A DNA stretch of 32,435 bases from Armatimonadota bacterium. GTDB lineage: Bacteria > Armatimonadota > Armatimonadia > Armatimonadales > Armatimonadaceae. Position 1 is the stretch's first letter; every line of letters starts with the position of its first letter. A model generated the notes under the pieces. That model saw nothing but the letters and a program-made list of their open reading frames with translations, made no database searches and had not been told where the DNA came from. The stretch is taken from positions 1 to 32,435 of the forward strand of contig JACMIS010000916.1 in NCBI GenBank assembly GCA_014381035.1, read 5' to 3'. Below, piece by piece: positions 1-8,235 of the stretch. The position numbers and the translations under genes are program-made.

Positions 1-503
1 TGACTGGCGGCAGTCGTGCGGAGGCGGAAGACCTCACACAGGAGACGTTTCTCGCTGCGTATTCCTCCCGGTCGGATTTCGCTGGCATCAACCCGCTGGC
101 GTGGCTATTCGGTGTCGCGCGGCGTCGCCAGCGCGATGCCTTTCGCGCCGCTTCGGTTCGTCCGGCAACGGTACCGGTAGAGTCCACCGAAATCATGGAC
201 GCCACTCAGCCAGTCTCGGAAACCGTGACGCGGCGGATTGTTTTGCAAACCACGCTGGACACCCTGGATGCGCCTGAGCGCGACGCAATCCTGTTGGTCA
301 TTGTGCAAGGTTTGACCTACGCCGAAGCCGCGATCATCACCCAGGAGCCGGTCGGAACCGTGAAATGGCGCGTTCATTCCGGCACGAAACGCTTACGGTT
401 CCTGTTATCCGGCACGTTCGCCGAAGAATCGAACACTCAGACAGCGCGAAAGGATAACGTTTCTCATGCAGAAATCGAGCACACAAAAACCGCTACCGTC
501 TGA
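1..503 (+). CDS. ECF-type RNA polymerase sigma factor, 5' end missing
   Basis: Open from the window edge (codons in frame from base 3) to the TGA at 501-503, so the start and most of region 2 are outside. The visible part begins with the end of sigma region 2 (AEDLTQETFLAAY, then a WLFGVARRR segment) and continues into a sigma-70 region 4 helix-turn-helix (LDAPERDAILL, then LTYAEAAIITQEPVGTVKWR). This is the two-domain layout of extracytoplasmic-function sigma factors, which direct RNA polymerase to stress or envelope regulons. Its last 38 nt overlap the next gene, a membrane protein with the layout of an anti-sigma factor, so the pair is probably co-translated. An internal ATG at 195 is too late to be the real start because it would cut into the linker after region 2. 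Confidence 0.88.
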   Translation, partial: TGGSRAEAEDLTQETFLAAYSSRSDFAGINPLAWLFGVARRRQRDAFRAASVRPATVPVESTEIMDATQPVSETVTRRIVLQTTLDTLDAPERDAILLVIVQGLTYAEAAIITQEPVGTVKWRVHSGTKRLRFLLSGTFAEESNTQTARKDNVSHAEIEHTKTATV

Positions 504-1536
504 CGCGGAAGCGCAAGAGATCACAGATTTAGTCACCGGGCAACTATCCCCCTTTGCGGCATGGAGGCTGCGACGGAAAATTGCGCGTTCCCCGGTGCTT
601 GCTCGCGAACTCGCTGAAACCGACGCATTGCACGCCGGTTTACGTATGCTACAAACGGAGACAGTGACGCGACCCGCCCCGACGTGGAAAACCGCGTCCG
701 TTTCATCCCGTCCTATTGCTTCGCAACCACCATTTTATATTTCTGGGAGAATTGTTATGAACCGCCGCGCTGTTCTTGCCACAACCGCCTCTTTGTGCCT
801 TCTTTGTGTTACCGGAGGATATGCCGCCGTCCGTCATCTGTACAACCCGTTCGCCGACCTGGACGCGGGAAACCGTACGACATGGAGCATCAAGGAAAAT
901 AATTTCCGGGGACAGGTCCGGTTCTACTCGGAGAAAGGAACGTTTCAAGGATCGGTAGCAAGCGATGGCTATATCGGCTCTCCCGTGGTTGCGACGGTCA
1001 AAGTCGGCGAGGAAATATTCGTGGTTTCCGGGGTGGGACGGCACACACTGCGAAGCAAGACGACCGGAAAAATCGCCGGGAGTGTGGAACTGGTCGCCGA
1101 ATCGGGTGCCGAGCGCGAAGCCCTCTGGCAACGACACGACCGCGAAAATGGCATCGAACAACGGCTCTCTATCAATCACGGGGCAAAGGGTGGTTACGGT
1201 AAGTGCGTCGGTTTCTTCGGCGACGCGCCGAACCGACTCACGTGGGAACTTGCCGGTTCCAATGTCCGGGTTCTGTTCTTCGATAGCAAGACCGGTAAGC
1301 AGGTCTATAGCGGGACTGCCGGACCGGTGAATGACACAATCCGCGCCGAGTTGAAACAAACCCTGTCACCGGAATCCTACGCCGCGAGTGTTGCCAATCA
1401 CGTACCCAGTGATCCGCGTTTTTCCTGGCAAACACCGGATGGAAAGTGGCGGGCGTTTATGACATTCCGCTCCTTCCCTATGACACTTCCGGATGGTACC
1501 GAACTGCGCGTCGAACTCGCACCGGGACCGCCATAA
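466..1536 (+). CDS. Putative membrane-anchored anti-sigma factor
   Basis: 356 residues. The ATG at 466 follows an AAAGGAT-like ribosome site (about 449-455) and lies inside the end of the upstream sigma factor gene. Residues 1-98 are soluble and charged, with the short helical layout of an anti-sigma domain (DLVTGQLSPFAAWRLRRK). Residues 101-122 form one membrane helix. About 230 residues follow that should lie outside the membrane. I see no HxxxCxxC zinc motif of the classical ZAS type and do not recognise the outer domain. Known: ECF sigma factors are usually co-transcribed with a one-helix anti-sigma factor whose outer domain senses the signal. Inferred: this protein holds the preceding sigma factor at the membrane. 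The call rests on operon position and topology more than on sequence family. Confidence 0.6.
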   Translation: MQKSSTQKPLPSDAEAQEITDLVTGQLSPFAAWRLRRKIARSPVLARELAETDALHAGLRMLQTETVTRPAPTWKTASVSSRPIASQPPFYISGRIVMNRRAVLATTASLCLLCVTGGYAAVRHLYNPFADLDAGNRTTWSIKENNFRGQVRFYSEKGTFQGSVASDGYIGSPVVATVKVGEEIFVVSGVGRHTLRSKTTGKIAGSVELVAESGAEREALWQRHDRENGIEQRLSINHGAKGGYGKCVGFFGDAPNRLTWELAGSNVRVLFFDSKTGKQVYSGTAGPVNDTIRAELKQTLSPESYAASVANHVPSDPRFSWQTPDGKWRAFMTFRSFPMTLPDGTELRVELAPGPP

Positions 1537-1544
1537 AACTAATC

Positions 1545-1574
1545 TTGCCCTGTCTCCCCGAAGTTTGGTACCAT
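1545..1574 (+). promoter_or_regulatory. Sigma-70-like promoter placed for a near-leaderless transcript
   Basis: TTGCCC at 1545-1550, an 18-nt spacer, then TACCAT at 1569-1574. Transcription would start about 1580-1583, only a few bases before the ATG at 1584. No Shine-Dalgarno sequence precedes that ATG. The same geometry is seen at 2990-3019. Confidence 0.4.
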
Positions 1575-1583
1575 GGTTGCAAC

Positions 1584-2993
1584 ATGTCCATCTTCTTTCC
1601 TCTCTCGCGCCGCTCGTTGCTCCTGTCCGCTCTGGTCACCTTTTGCCCCCTGGTGCTGTGTACAGGGGCAGCGCAGGAGACTTCGCCTGTCCCATCCTTC
1701 ACGGACGCCGAACGTGACGCTGTCCGTGTTTATTGGAACGGAGCGGGTCGCTATACTATTTTGCCCTCGCCGGATGCTCTGGAACGGGTGAATGTCACCG
1801 TGGAAGGCTCGACCTGGTATCTTGTTTTCACTAAAATCGTCGCGGCGTGCCGGAAGACTGATCCGATCACTGCCGCCGTCTGGCAAGGTTGGTGGGATCA
1901 GCATGTCGCGATGCAGAAAGCGGTCGTGTCCGGTGCCAGTGTGCTACCGCTCGATCCCGGTCCCGCTCCGCAAGGATTGGTGAGTGCGGTCGGAACTACC
2001 TGCCCCCCTCTCTACGAAAAAGTAACACCGACCCGATACACGGTGACGTTCGCGCCAAACGATGCCCCGATGCCGTTCGTCTACGAGGACGGGATCGATT
2101 TTGGCAAACGTGCTGCCTACTACGGCTACTACCGGCAAAAAAACGGGGTGATTCGTCCGGGGAAACGCGTCCGGGACGCTTCCGGGGACGAGAAACAGCG
2201 GCTTGAGGCGATATTTGCGAAAGCCGGACGCACCGATTTCGAGCGACGTGTCCTGCAAGCCGTTTCGCAGTACGAGGGCGGTTTCGAGGCGATTAACACC
2301 TACGATACCGGCTTCGTTTCCATCGGTTTTATACAATTCATCACCGCAGTAGACGGCACCGGTTCCCTTGCGGAGGTGTTGTTGCGCTACAAAACCGACG
2401 ATCCGGCAGGCTTCCAGAATGATTTCCGCCGGTTCGGGATAGATGTTTCCCCAAATTCGGTGCTGGTTTGCGTCAATGCGGCGACCGGGACGGAAACGCG
2501 GGGTGCGGAAGCAGTTCGTCAGGTGATTGATGATAAGCGGCTGACTGCGGTATTCGAGCGAGCCGCCGCGTTCGACGGATTTCGGCTGGCACAGGTCGCG
2601 GTAGCGCGGTCGCACTACTGGCCCGGCGATGATACGTTTCCGGTCGGCTCCGGCATGGTTCGCGTCGGGGATGTGATCCGCTCCGAAGCGGGCATGGCGA
2701 CACTGATGGACAAAAAGGTGAACCGGGGAAATATCCGCGATTTCGCCGATGTCGCCGGGCGTATCATGACCGAGCGCGGCTTGACCGACACCCGCGATCT
2801 GGCGAAATACGAGCGTTCCCTGATCGCGGCGATGAAATATCGCGGTGATTTCCTCGCCGACGCAAGTCTGTCGCAGCCCGAACCAGAACCGACTCCTGTC
2901 CCGTCGCCGTCGCCGTCGGTGACTCCTCCGCCTTCTCCCTTACCTACCGCGCCAAGTCCGGTAGCGACCCCGCCCGGTAAACAAAAGCGTTGA
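1584..2993 (+). CDS. Secreted protein with lysozyme-like motif and proline-rich tail
   Basis: 469 residues from the ATG at 1584. An in-frame ATG at 1446 would add 46 residues lying inside the upstream gene and would bury the signal peptide. Residues 1-30 are a signal peptide (basic SRR, hydrophobic core, AXA-like end before QETS). Residues 219-252 contain YEGGF, AINTYD and SIGFIQF, which resembles the catalytic Glu region of lysozyme-fold transglycosylases (Glu231 followed by a GFIQF block). The C-terminal 40 residues are Pro/Ser/Thr repeats ending GKQKR, as in wall-spanning linkers. Inferred: an exported peptidoglycan- or polysaccharide-cleaving enzyme, or an inactive relative. I cannot name the family with confidence, and the first 200 residues match nothing I know. 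Confidence 0.5.
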   Translation: MSIFFPLSRRSLLLSALVTFCPLVLCTGAAQETSPVPSFTDAERDAVRVYWNGAGRYTILPSPDALERVNVTVEGSTWYLVFTKIVAACRKTDPITAAVWQGWWDQHVAMQKAVVSGASVLPLDPGPAPQGLVSAVGTTCPPLYEKVTPTRYTVTFAPNDAPMPFVYEDGIDFGKRAAYYGYYRQKNGVIRPGKRVRDASGDEKQRLEAIFAKAGRTDFERRVLQAVSQYEGGFEAINTYDTGFVSIGFIQFITAVDGTGSLAEVLLRYKTDDPAGFQNDFRRFGIDVSPNSVLVCVNAATGTETRGAEAVRQVIDDKRLTAVFERAAAFDGFRLAQVAVARSHYWPGDDTFPVGSGMVRVGDVIRSEAGMATLMDKKVNRGNIRDFADVAGRIMTERGLTDTRDLAKYERSLIAAMKYRGDFLADASLSQPEPEPTPVPSPSPSVTPPPSPLPTAPSPVATPPGKQKR

Positions 2994-3019
2994 CAGTAGC
3001 CGGGGGATTCCCGTACAAT
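2990..3019 (+). promoter_or_regulatory. Strong sigma-70-like promoter abutting the start codon
   Basis: A perfect TTGACA at 2990-2995 overlaps the stop codon of the upstream gene. It is followed by an 18-nt spacer and TACAAT at 3014-3019. Transcription would start within a base or two of the ATG at 3025, giving a leaderless mRNA. No ribosome-binding site is present. Confidence 0.6.
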
Positions 3020-3024
3020 CGGTC

Positions 3025-4686
3025 ATGCAATCCCCCCGCTTTCTCTCCCGTCGCCGTTTTCTGTTGTGGTCGTTCATCGCGTCTGGCGTGCCAGTACTTG
3101 CCGGTTGCGGCAATGAGGGCGATAAGTCGACCGCGACAACCGGTACGGCGACAACGAAGGGAAGCACTGCCCCCGGCGTTTTGCGCTACGCTATCCGGGA
3201 AGAACCGACCACACTTGACCCGCACCTGGTGATCAGTGACGGAACCATGGACCTTCTACAAAACACGTATGAGGGCTTGGTCATTTACGACGAAAACAAC
3301 AAGATCGTCCCACTCCTCGCTGCCGCACTCCCGACAATCAGCCCCGATGGAAAGACATACACGTTCCAGTTACGCGAGGGCGTGCGATTCCATGACGGCA
3401 ACCCGCTGACCGCGAAGGTTGTGCGCGAGAACGCCCTTCGGATTTTAAGCAAACCGCTCGCCTCCCCCCGCGCCACACTCACGCTCGACGATGTCGTTGG
3501 AGCGAAAGAATATATGGCTGGAAAAACCAGCGATGTTCCCGGCGTGCAGGTCATCGGCGCACTCATCATCCAGTTCGTGCTTACCGAACCCCGCGCTTAT
3601 TTTCTCGATAAACTCACTACGTTTCTGATGGTCTCGCCTGCCGCCGTCGCCAAAGCCGAGAAAAATGAGCGCGGCGTTCCCGAATTAGGGGCGAAGACAG
3701 CGATTGGAACGGGACCGTTTCTACTTACCGAGTATATACGGCAAAGCAAGGTGGTTCAGAACGTCTATGAGAGCTACCACGGCGCGAAGCCGAAACTGAC
3801 CCGAATCGAGCGTCCGATCCTGATCAACCCGAAAACCGCACGAAACCTGTACGATTCGGGCAGTCTGGACGTTTTCCTGGAGAACGTCGCCGAGTATGAA
3901 GCGGATAAAGCGTCCCCGGACACGAAAGACGAGATCGCGGAATGGGCACAATCCGGCGTTTTTTATGTCACGCTCGGACTAAAAAAGTCGGCTACGATGC
4001 GAGACAAGCGCGTCCGACAAGCCCTTTCCCGCGCCATTGATCGGACGGCAATCGCACAAAGCGCACTGGTTGGAATGAACCCGCCCGCGAACGGTCTGCT
4101 CGCGCCCACCCTCATAGGCGGTACCCCCGAAACCGAGACACCCGAAGCCCTGAGGTACGATCCCGAAGTGGCGAAGAAACTGATCGCCGAAGCGGGATAC
4201 GGGCCGGAAAAACCGCTGACGTTCACGATCCTGTATTCGGAAGGCTCCGTCACGGCATCGAAGGTCACGCAGGTTCTTAAAGAGCAGTGGGCGGCTATCG
4301 GTGTCGAGGCGACGTTACAGGAACTGGATTGGGGAACGCTCCTTAAGAGGATGGAGAACGGTGACTTCGACGCCGTGTACAGCGGTTGGTCGGCGAACCC
4401 GGACCCGCATAGCACACTCTGGAACCTGCTCGCGTCCGATTCACCCAACAACCGTGGCGGCTACAAGAGCAAAGCATTCGACGATCAATGCGACGCGGGC
4501 GACCGGGAACAGGACGAAGCGAAACGCGGCGAATACTACAAAATGGCGGTGGCTGTCGCGCTGGACGAGGCACCGATCCTCCCTATCGTCTTTGCGAAAG
4601 AGGTACGTCTGATTCGTCCCTATGTGTCGGGGATCCGCTACAACCTGAGCGGCATGTTGCCGCACACAATAACAGCGGTTTCTTAG
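3025..4686 (+). CDS. ABC transporter substrate-binding lipoprotein, family 5 (peptide/nickel type)
   Basis: 553 residues. The N-terminus has a Tat-like SRRRF followed by a hydrophobic stretch and the lipobox LAGC (Cys28), so the mature protein is lipid-anchored outside the cytoplasmic membrane. A low-complexity Thr/Gly linker follows. The body is a solute-binding protein family 5 fold: REEPTTLDPH near residue 58, the LYEGL-type segment (NTYEGLVIYD), FQLREGVRFHDG, and the late segment around VRQALSRAIDR. Members capture oligopeptides, nickel complexes or other organic ligands for an ABC importer. No permease or ATPase of the matching type lies in the window, so the ligand cannot be deduced. 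It faces the next gene tail to tail, with 18 nt between stop codons. Confidence 0.9.
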   Translation: MQSPRFLSRRRFLLWSFIASGVPVLAGCGNEGDKSTATTGTATTKGSTAPGVLRYAIREEPTTLDPHLVISDGTMDLLQNTYEGLVIYDENNKIVPLLAAALPTISPDGKTYTFQLREGVRFHDGNPLTAKVVRENALRILSKPLASPRATLTLDDVVGAKEYMAGKTSDVPGVQVIGALIIQFVLTEPRAYFLDKLTTFLMVSPAAVAKAEKNERGVPELGAKTAIGTGPFLLTEYIRQSKVVQNVYESYHGAKPKLTRIERPILINPKTARNLYDSGSLDVFLENVAEYEADKASPDTKDEIAEWAQSGVFYVTLGLKKSATMRDKRVRQALSRAIDRTAIAQSALVGMNPPANGLLAPTLIGGTPETETPEALRYDPEVAKKLIAEAGYGPEKPLTFTILYSEGSVTASKVTQVLKEQWAAIGVEATLQELDWGTLLKRMENGDFDAVYSGWSANPDPHSTLWNLLASDSPNNRGGYKSKAFDDQCDAGDREQDEAKRGEYYKMAVAVALDEAPILPIVFAKEVRLIRPYVSGIRYNLSGMLPHTITAVS

Positions 4687-4704
4687 GTTCGCCAATCGGG
4701 GGTT

Positions 4705-5727
4705 TCACCCACCACTCGTTCGCAAATGATCCAGATACCACGGAATCGTTTCGCGCAAGCCGTCTGTGAGTGGTCGCGGCGAATAGACTTTGCCGTACTG
4801 GGTGAAGAGTGTGGTTATCTTCTCTGCGTCGTTGAACTGCGAACCGGGCTCGAATACGCCGACCGCGCCCGGCTGCACGACCGGTTCTGGTCCGGTGATA
4901 CCGAAATCGTCGCGCAGGACCGTTCGGATGGTGTCGATCACTCCCGCAGCCGGTAGCCGCATCCCGCCCGCCACATTGACCGCGACCTGCGACAATTTTC
5001 CCTCGGGGGTTCGGTAGGGTTGGTTGCCGGTCGCGGCGGCGTCTTCGGCGAGTAAACGAAGTGACGCGACGGCGTCGGATACGTGCAGGTACTCCCGTAG
5101 TGCCTCCCCGGCTTTGCCTGAGGTGAGGCGTGGTGCCTCTCCGATCACGGTCCGGCGGATTGTGCCGGGGACGATCCGCGTCCACTGCAAATCGCCGGGA
5201 CCAAAGATATTCACGAGCCGCGCGACGCGAACCGACGGCGCGTCATACAGACCGGCGAAAAGACGCGCGATTTGATCACCCTGTGCTTTGGAAAGTTCGT
5301 ATACCCCGCCGTTCAAAAAAGCCGTGACATCATCGTCGCTGTACGGCGGATTCGCTAACGCGCCGTACTGCTTGTCGGACGAAGCCGCGACGCACACGGG
5401 CACGCCACAGACACGGCAGGTTTCCAGAACATTTGTCGTTCCGGATACATTGACGCGAAGCATTTCCGCCGCCGTGCTTCCCGTCAATACCGAGTGCGCG
5501 GCGAGATGGTAAACGGTGTGCGGCTGAACCGATTCCACAACCGTGTGTATTTGCTCCGCGTCGGTGATGTCGCAGGGCATGAACCCGACACCTGCGTCCA
5601 ACATTTCCGCGCTCAGCGGACGTCGTCCGATGCCGACGACCTTCTTTCCCGCGCCACTTAGCGTCCGCGCCAGATTTCCAGCGATGAACCCACCGATGCC
5701 GGTGATGAGAACGTCCGCGGTTGCCAT
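4705..5727 (-). CDS. NAD-dependent epimerase/dehydratase (sugar-nucleotide 4,6-dehydratase-like)
   Basis: 340 residues, an extended short-chain dehydrogenase. The Rossmann motif appears as GIGGFIAGNL (residues 10-19; the family form is GxxGxxG). The active site is SSDKQYG (116-122) with the YxxxK pair in YELSK (143-147). The pattern SSDK plus YExSK is closest to GDP-mannose and CDP-glucose 4,6-dehydratases. The substrate is probably a nucleotide sugar used for surface glycans (inference). There are no sugar-biosynthesis genes beside it to narrow this down, although a PMT-type mannosyltransferase lies about 25 kb away. The gene points away from the LysR regulator at 5935, and the two share a 207-nt AT-rich intergenic region. 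Confidence 0.9.
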   Translation of the reverse strand: MATADVLITGIGGFIAGNLARTLSGAGKKVVGIGRRPLSAEMLDAGVGFMPCDITDAEQIHTVVESVQPHTVYHLAAHSVLTGSTAAEMLRVNVSGTTNVLETCRVCGVPVCVAASSDKQYGALANPPYSDDDVTAFLNGGVYELSKAQGDQIARLFAGLYDAPSVRVARLVNIFGPGDLQWTRIVPGTIRRTVIGEAPRLTSGKAGEALREYLHVSDAVASLRLLAEDAAATGNQPYRTPEGKLSQVAVNVAGGMRLPAAGVIDTIRTVLRDDFGITGPEPVVQPGAVGVFEPGSQFNDAEKITTLFTQYGKVYSPRPLTDGLRETIPWYLDHLRTSGG

Positions 5728-5774
5728 TAAGACAAGCGTAGCACACCGAACAAAAGCAGGTCAAGCGGGGATAG

Positions 5775-5847
5775 CAAACGTTTGTTGCAATAGAGGAAGA
5801 TTGGACGTATGATTGCCACACAAGCTATAGATAAGTATCATAGATAC
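5775..5847. promoter_or_regulatory. Palindromes in the epimerase/LysR intergenic region
   Basis: The 207-nt space between the divergent genes contains a perfect 10-nt palindrome CAAACGTTTG (5775-5784) and a 5-3-5 inverted repeat GTATC-ATA-GATAC (5835-5847). LysR-type proteins usually bind T-N11-A inverted repeats near their own promoter and regulate a divergent neighbour. These are candidates only; I see no clear promoter hexamers. Confidence 0.3.
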
Positions 5848-5934
5848 AGTCTAAATAATCAATAGGCTTTGTCTGCGCTCACTGTTTTGGATGTTGCGAA
5901 TAACAGCGCAGGAGTTCACCCCGGACAATCACAC

Positions 5935-6855
5935 ATGGAACTGTTTCAATTGCGCTACTTCGCCGCTGCCGCACGCCGGGAAAGTTTCAGTCGCGCCGCC
6001 GATGAATGTTGTGTCTCCCAGCCGAGTTTGTCTCTGCAAATCGCAAATCTGGAAAAAGAGGTGGGAACGCAACTTTTCAACCGACAGGGGCGTTCCGTGC
6101 GGCTCACCGACGCCGGGCGCACGCTTGCCGAATATGCCGAGCGAATCTTGCGCGAAGAGGAGGAAGCACGCCGTGCGGTGCGTGCCGTGGTCGGTTTGGA
6201 ACGGGGGCGACTCTCGATCTGGACGCTTCCCACGCCGGGGCAGAACTTGCTCCCGCCGCATCTCGCTACCTTTCGCCAGGCACACCCGCGCATCGAGATC
6301 ACCGTACATGAGTCGGTCCCGGCTCGCTCCATCGGCGAAGCGGTGACGACCGGGGTTGCCGACCTCGGGTTCGTCCATCTGCCGATGAATCTGCCGGATC
6401 TCGCGATTCAAAACCTGTTCACCGAGGAACTCGCACTCGTGGTGCCACAAACCCACGCTCTTGCCACTCCGGGTGCTAAGCCGCCACGCCTCGCGGACCT
6501 GGCGGCGGAATATTTCGTCTGGGTTCCCGAGGGCACGACCCCCGAACATCCCATCTACGCCGCCTGCATCGCCGCCGGATTCACGCCGCGAATCGCGTGT
6601 GTTTCGGGGTCGGCAACCGGAATGCAGAAAATGGTGGCGGCAGGTCTGGGTATTGCGATCCTGCCTCGTCTCGCACTCCATCCCCCGGACGGCGTAAAAA
6701 TAGTCGAACTCGCCCTCCCTCGCCCGACACGTACCGTCGCCGCCATCTGGCGCGAGCGTGACGGCTTAACTCACGCCGCCGAGTCGTTTCTGAAACGGGT
6801 GACAGAGGGACTAATGGTAAGTGAAAAACGCCTGCTCTCAGAACAGAGGGGATAA
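5935..6855 (+). CDS. LysR-family transcriptional regulator
   Basis: 306 residues from the ATG at 5935. Starting at the upstream TTG (5869) would add 22 residues not found in the family, because MELFQLRYF is the normal LysR N-terminus. A winged helix-turn-helix lies at residues 18-37 (FSRAADECCVSQPSLSLQI). It is followed by the linker helix and a periplasmic-binding-like effector domain (residues about 90-295; PTPGQNLLPPHLATF, GVADLGFVH, GLGIAILPR). LysR proteins act as tetramers and usually control a divergent gene in response to a small molecule. The divergent neighbour here is the sugar-nucleotide dehydratase at 4705-5727. The effector is unknown. Confidence 0.93.
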   Translation: MELFQLRYFAAAARRESFSRAADECCVSQPSLSLQIANLEKEVGTQLFNRQGRSVRLTDAGRTLAEYAERILREEEEARRAVRAVVGLERGRLSIWTLPTPGQNLLPPHLATFRQAHPRIEITVHESVPARSIGEAVTTGVADLGFVHLPMNLPDLAIQNLFTEELALVVPQTHALATPGAKPPRLADLAAEYFVWVPEGTTPEHPIYAACIAAGFTPRIACVSGSATGMQKMVAAGLGIAILPRLALHPPDGVKIVELALPRPTRTVAAIWRERDGLTHAAESFLKRVTEGLMVSEKRLLSEQRG

Positions 6856-6937
6856 ACGTCCTCTTCGCTACGGCAACCTGAACAGACACACTTGCCTCGG
6901 CTGTAGTGAGAGGAGCAACAGACCATCACTCACCAGA

Positions 6938-8140
6938 CTACGACGCCATACGCAGTTTAACGGCTTGTGCCTCGAACTTTGGCTTGTACATCGGGCACTT
7001 GTACGATTTAGAAAAGTCTTTCGGGTTTTCGGCTTCGGCGATAAAAACTTTGGTACCGGTGATGCCGCACTTTTCATACGCACGGTCATAGTTTCCGCAG
7101 TCGTAGCAACGGCGAAGAATCGTCCAGCAAACCGAGCAGCGGAGCGACCCGATCAGTTCGACGCGACCACACAACGGGCAGTGGATATACACTTCGCGGA
7201 ACCCGAAGTCCTTATTCGCGAGCGACTCGCGCAGTTTCATATTGAAGTTTTCGAGTTCGCGGGACAGTTCCGCTGTGGTGGCGAGCAACTGGTTCATCTG
7301 CTCGGCGGTCAAAAACTCGCCGATACGGTCGTCCAGCATTTCACCGAATCCGACCGCGCTTTTTTCCAGTGTTTTGAGGTGCGATTCCGCGGTTACGGCT
7401 TTATAGGGGCGTTTTCGCTCCTCGCGTGCCCCGAGTGAGCGTAGAATCTGCTCCGTCACCGAAACCGGAACGCGCAGGAAGGCTTCTTTGCGTTGCGGAA
7501 ACTGCCGGATCGCGCCGACGATCTTATCCAGGTCCGAAACGTTCAGTTTCTCCTGCTTCACCTTTTGCGCGAGCCGCAGTTGCGCCTGTGCGTCGTCGTT
7601 CATCGCCAGCAGGACGCGGGCGTGCCCTTCGGCGAACGCTCCCTCCCCGGCACCGGGACGTGCAATCAACTCTTGCTGGATGGCGAGAGGCAACTCGAGC
7701 AGTTCGAGGCTACGCCGTATCGTGGTTTCCGAAAGACCGAGCGTTTTTGCCACGCGGTCGTAACTCATGAATTGCAACAACGCTTGCATCGCACGCGCCC
7801 GTTCCACCGGGTTCATGTCTTCGCGTTGCAGGTTTTCCAGAAGCGAGTCGGCGGCGGCTTCTTCATCGGAAAGGTTCTTGATCAGGACCGGGATCGTCGT
7901 CAGTCCCGCCATTTTCGAGGCGCGGAAACGACGCTCGCCCATCACGATTTCGTACAGCCCGTCATTGCGTCCCCCCATCGGCCGGACGACAATCGGTTGC
8001 AGAACGCCACGTTCCTTGATAGACGTGGCTAACTCTTCCAATGATTCCTGAAAAAAACTGCGGCGTGGTTGGGATTCATTGGTGCGAATCTTATCGAGCG
8101 GCAGGCTCTGTGCATTAGTATTTTGCGCCGTGGTTGCCAT
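6938..8140 (-). CDS. ParB/Spo0J-like protein with C-terminal eight-cysteine (zinc-ribbon-like) module
   Basis: 400 residues. The N-terminal half is a ParB CTPase/clamp domain: LPLDKIRTNESQPR, the CTP-binding GERRFRAS (68-75) and ENLQRED (102-108), then a helix-turn-helix (about 128-148, VAKTLGLSETTIRRSLELL). Known ParB proteins load on parS, slide as CTP clamps and work with a ParA ATPase. Here the usual C-terminal dimerisation region is replaced by a helical stretch (about 240-310) and a module with Cys at 321, 324, 335, 338, 345, 348, 358 and 382, arranged as three CxxC pairs plus two single Cys, consistent with two metal sites. No parA lies next to it, so it may be a Noc/nucleoid-occlusion-type or regulatory ParB homologue rather than the chromosomal partition protein. 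An AAAGGA lies directly before the ATG, and an AAAAGGG is 10 nt upstream. Confidence 0.88.
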   Translation of the reverse strand: MATTAQNTNAQSLPLDKIRTNESQPRRSFFQESLEELATSIKERGVLQPIVVRPMGGRNDGLYEIVMGERRFRASKMAGLTTIPVLIKNLSDEEAAADSLLENLQREDMNPVERARAMQALLQFMSYDRVAKTLGLSETTIRRSLELLELPLAIQQELIARPGAGEGAFAEGHARVLLAMNDDAQAQLRLAQKVKQEKLNVSDLDKIVGAIRQFPQRKEAFLRVPVSVTEQILRSLGAREERKRPYKAVTAESHLKTLEKSAVGFGEMLDDRIGEFLTAEQMNQLLATTAELSRELENFNMKLRESLANKDFGFREVYIHCPLCGRVELIGSLRCSVCWTILRRCYDCGNYDRAYEKCGITGTKVFIAEAENPKDFSKSYKCPMYKPKFEAQAVKLRMAS

Positions 8141-8188
8141 AATCCTTTAACCCTTTTGCCGCGTGATTTCCTCAAACGCGGAGATGCC

Positions 8189-8194
8189 ATTATA
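8189..8194 (-). promoter_or_regulatory. Probable -10 box of the parB-like gene
   Basis: On the minus strand the 95-nt gap upstream of the ParB-like gene contains a perfect TATAAT (plus-strand ATTATA, 8189-8194). The region where a -35 should lie (around 8212-8217) is AT-rich without a good TTGACA. The leader would be about 40 nt. This suggests the gene is transcribed independently of the metallopeptidase gene upstream. Confidence 0.45.
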
Positions 8195-8235
8195 CATTGT
8201 GGCTTTTTGTCGAAAATTTTTAAGGTTCGGAATCC

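Noticed and set aside
7..7. The sigma-54 gene as regulator of the pilin gene at the far end
   Set aside because: No GG-N10-GC promoter was found before the prepilin gene, so the link is not supported here. The coordinate is only a placeholder for a window-wide remark.
703..1359. 218-codon open frame on the minus strand
   Set aside because: Antisense to the anti-sigma gene. It has no start-site signal and no recognisable domain, and is explained by GC-rich codon use of the plus-strand gene.
1944..2615. 223-codon open frame on the minus strand
   Set aside because: Shadow of the secreted lysozyme-like gene; low-complexity Arg-rich product without motifs.
5869..5934. Longer LysR start at the upstream TTG
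   Set aside because: The added residues are not part of the LysR N-terminus; MELFQLRYF at 5935 is the family start.
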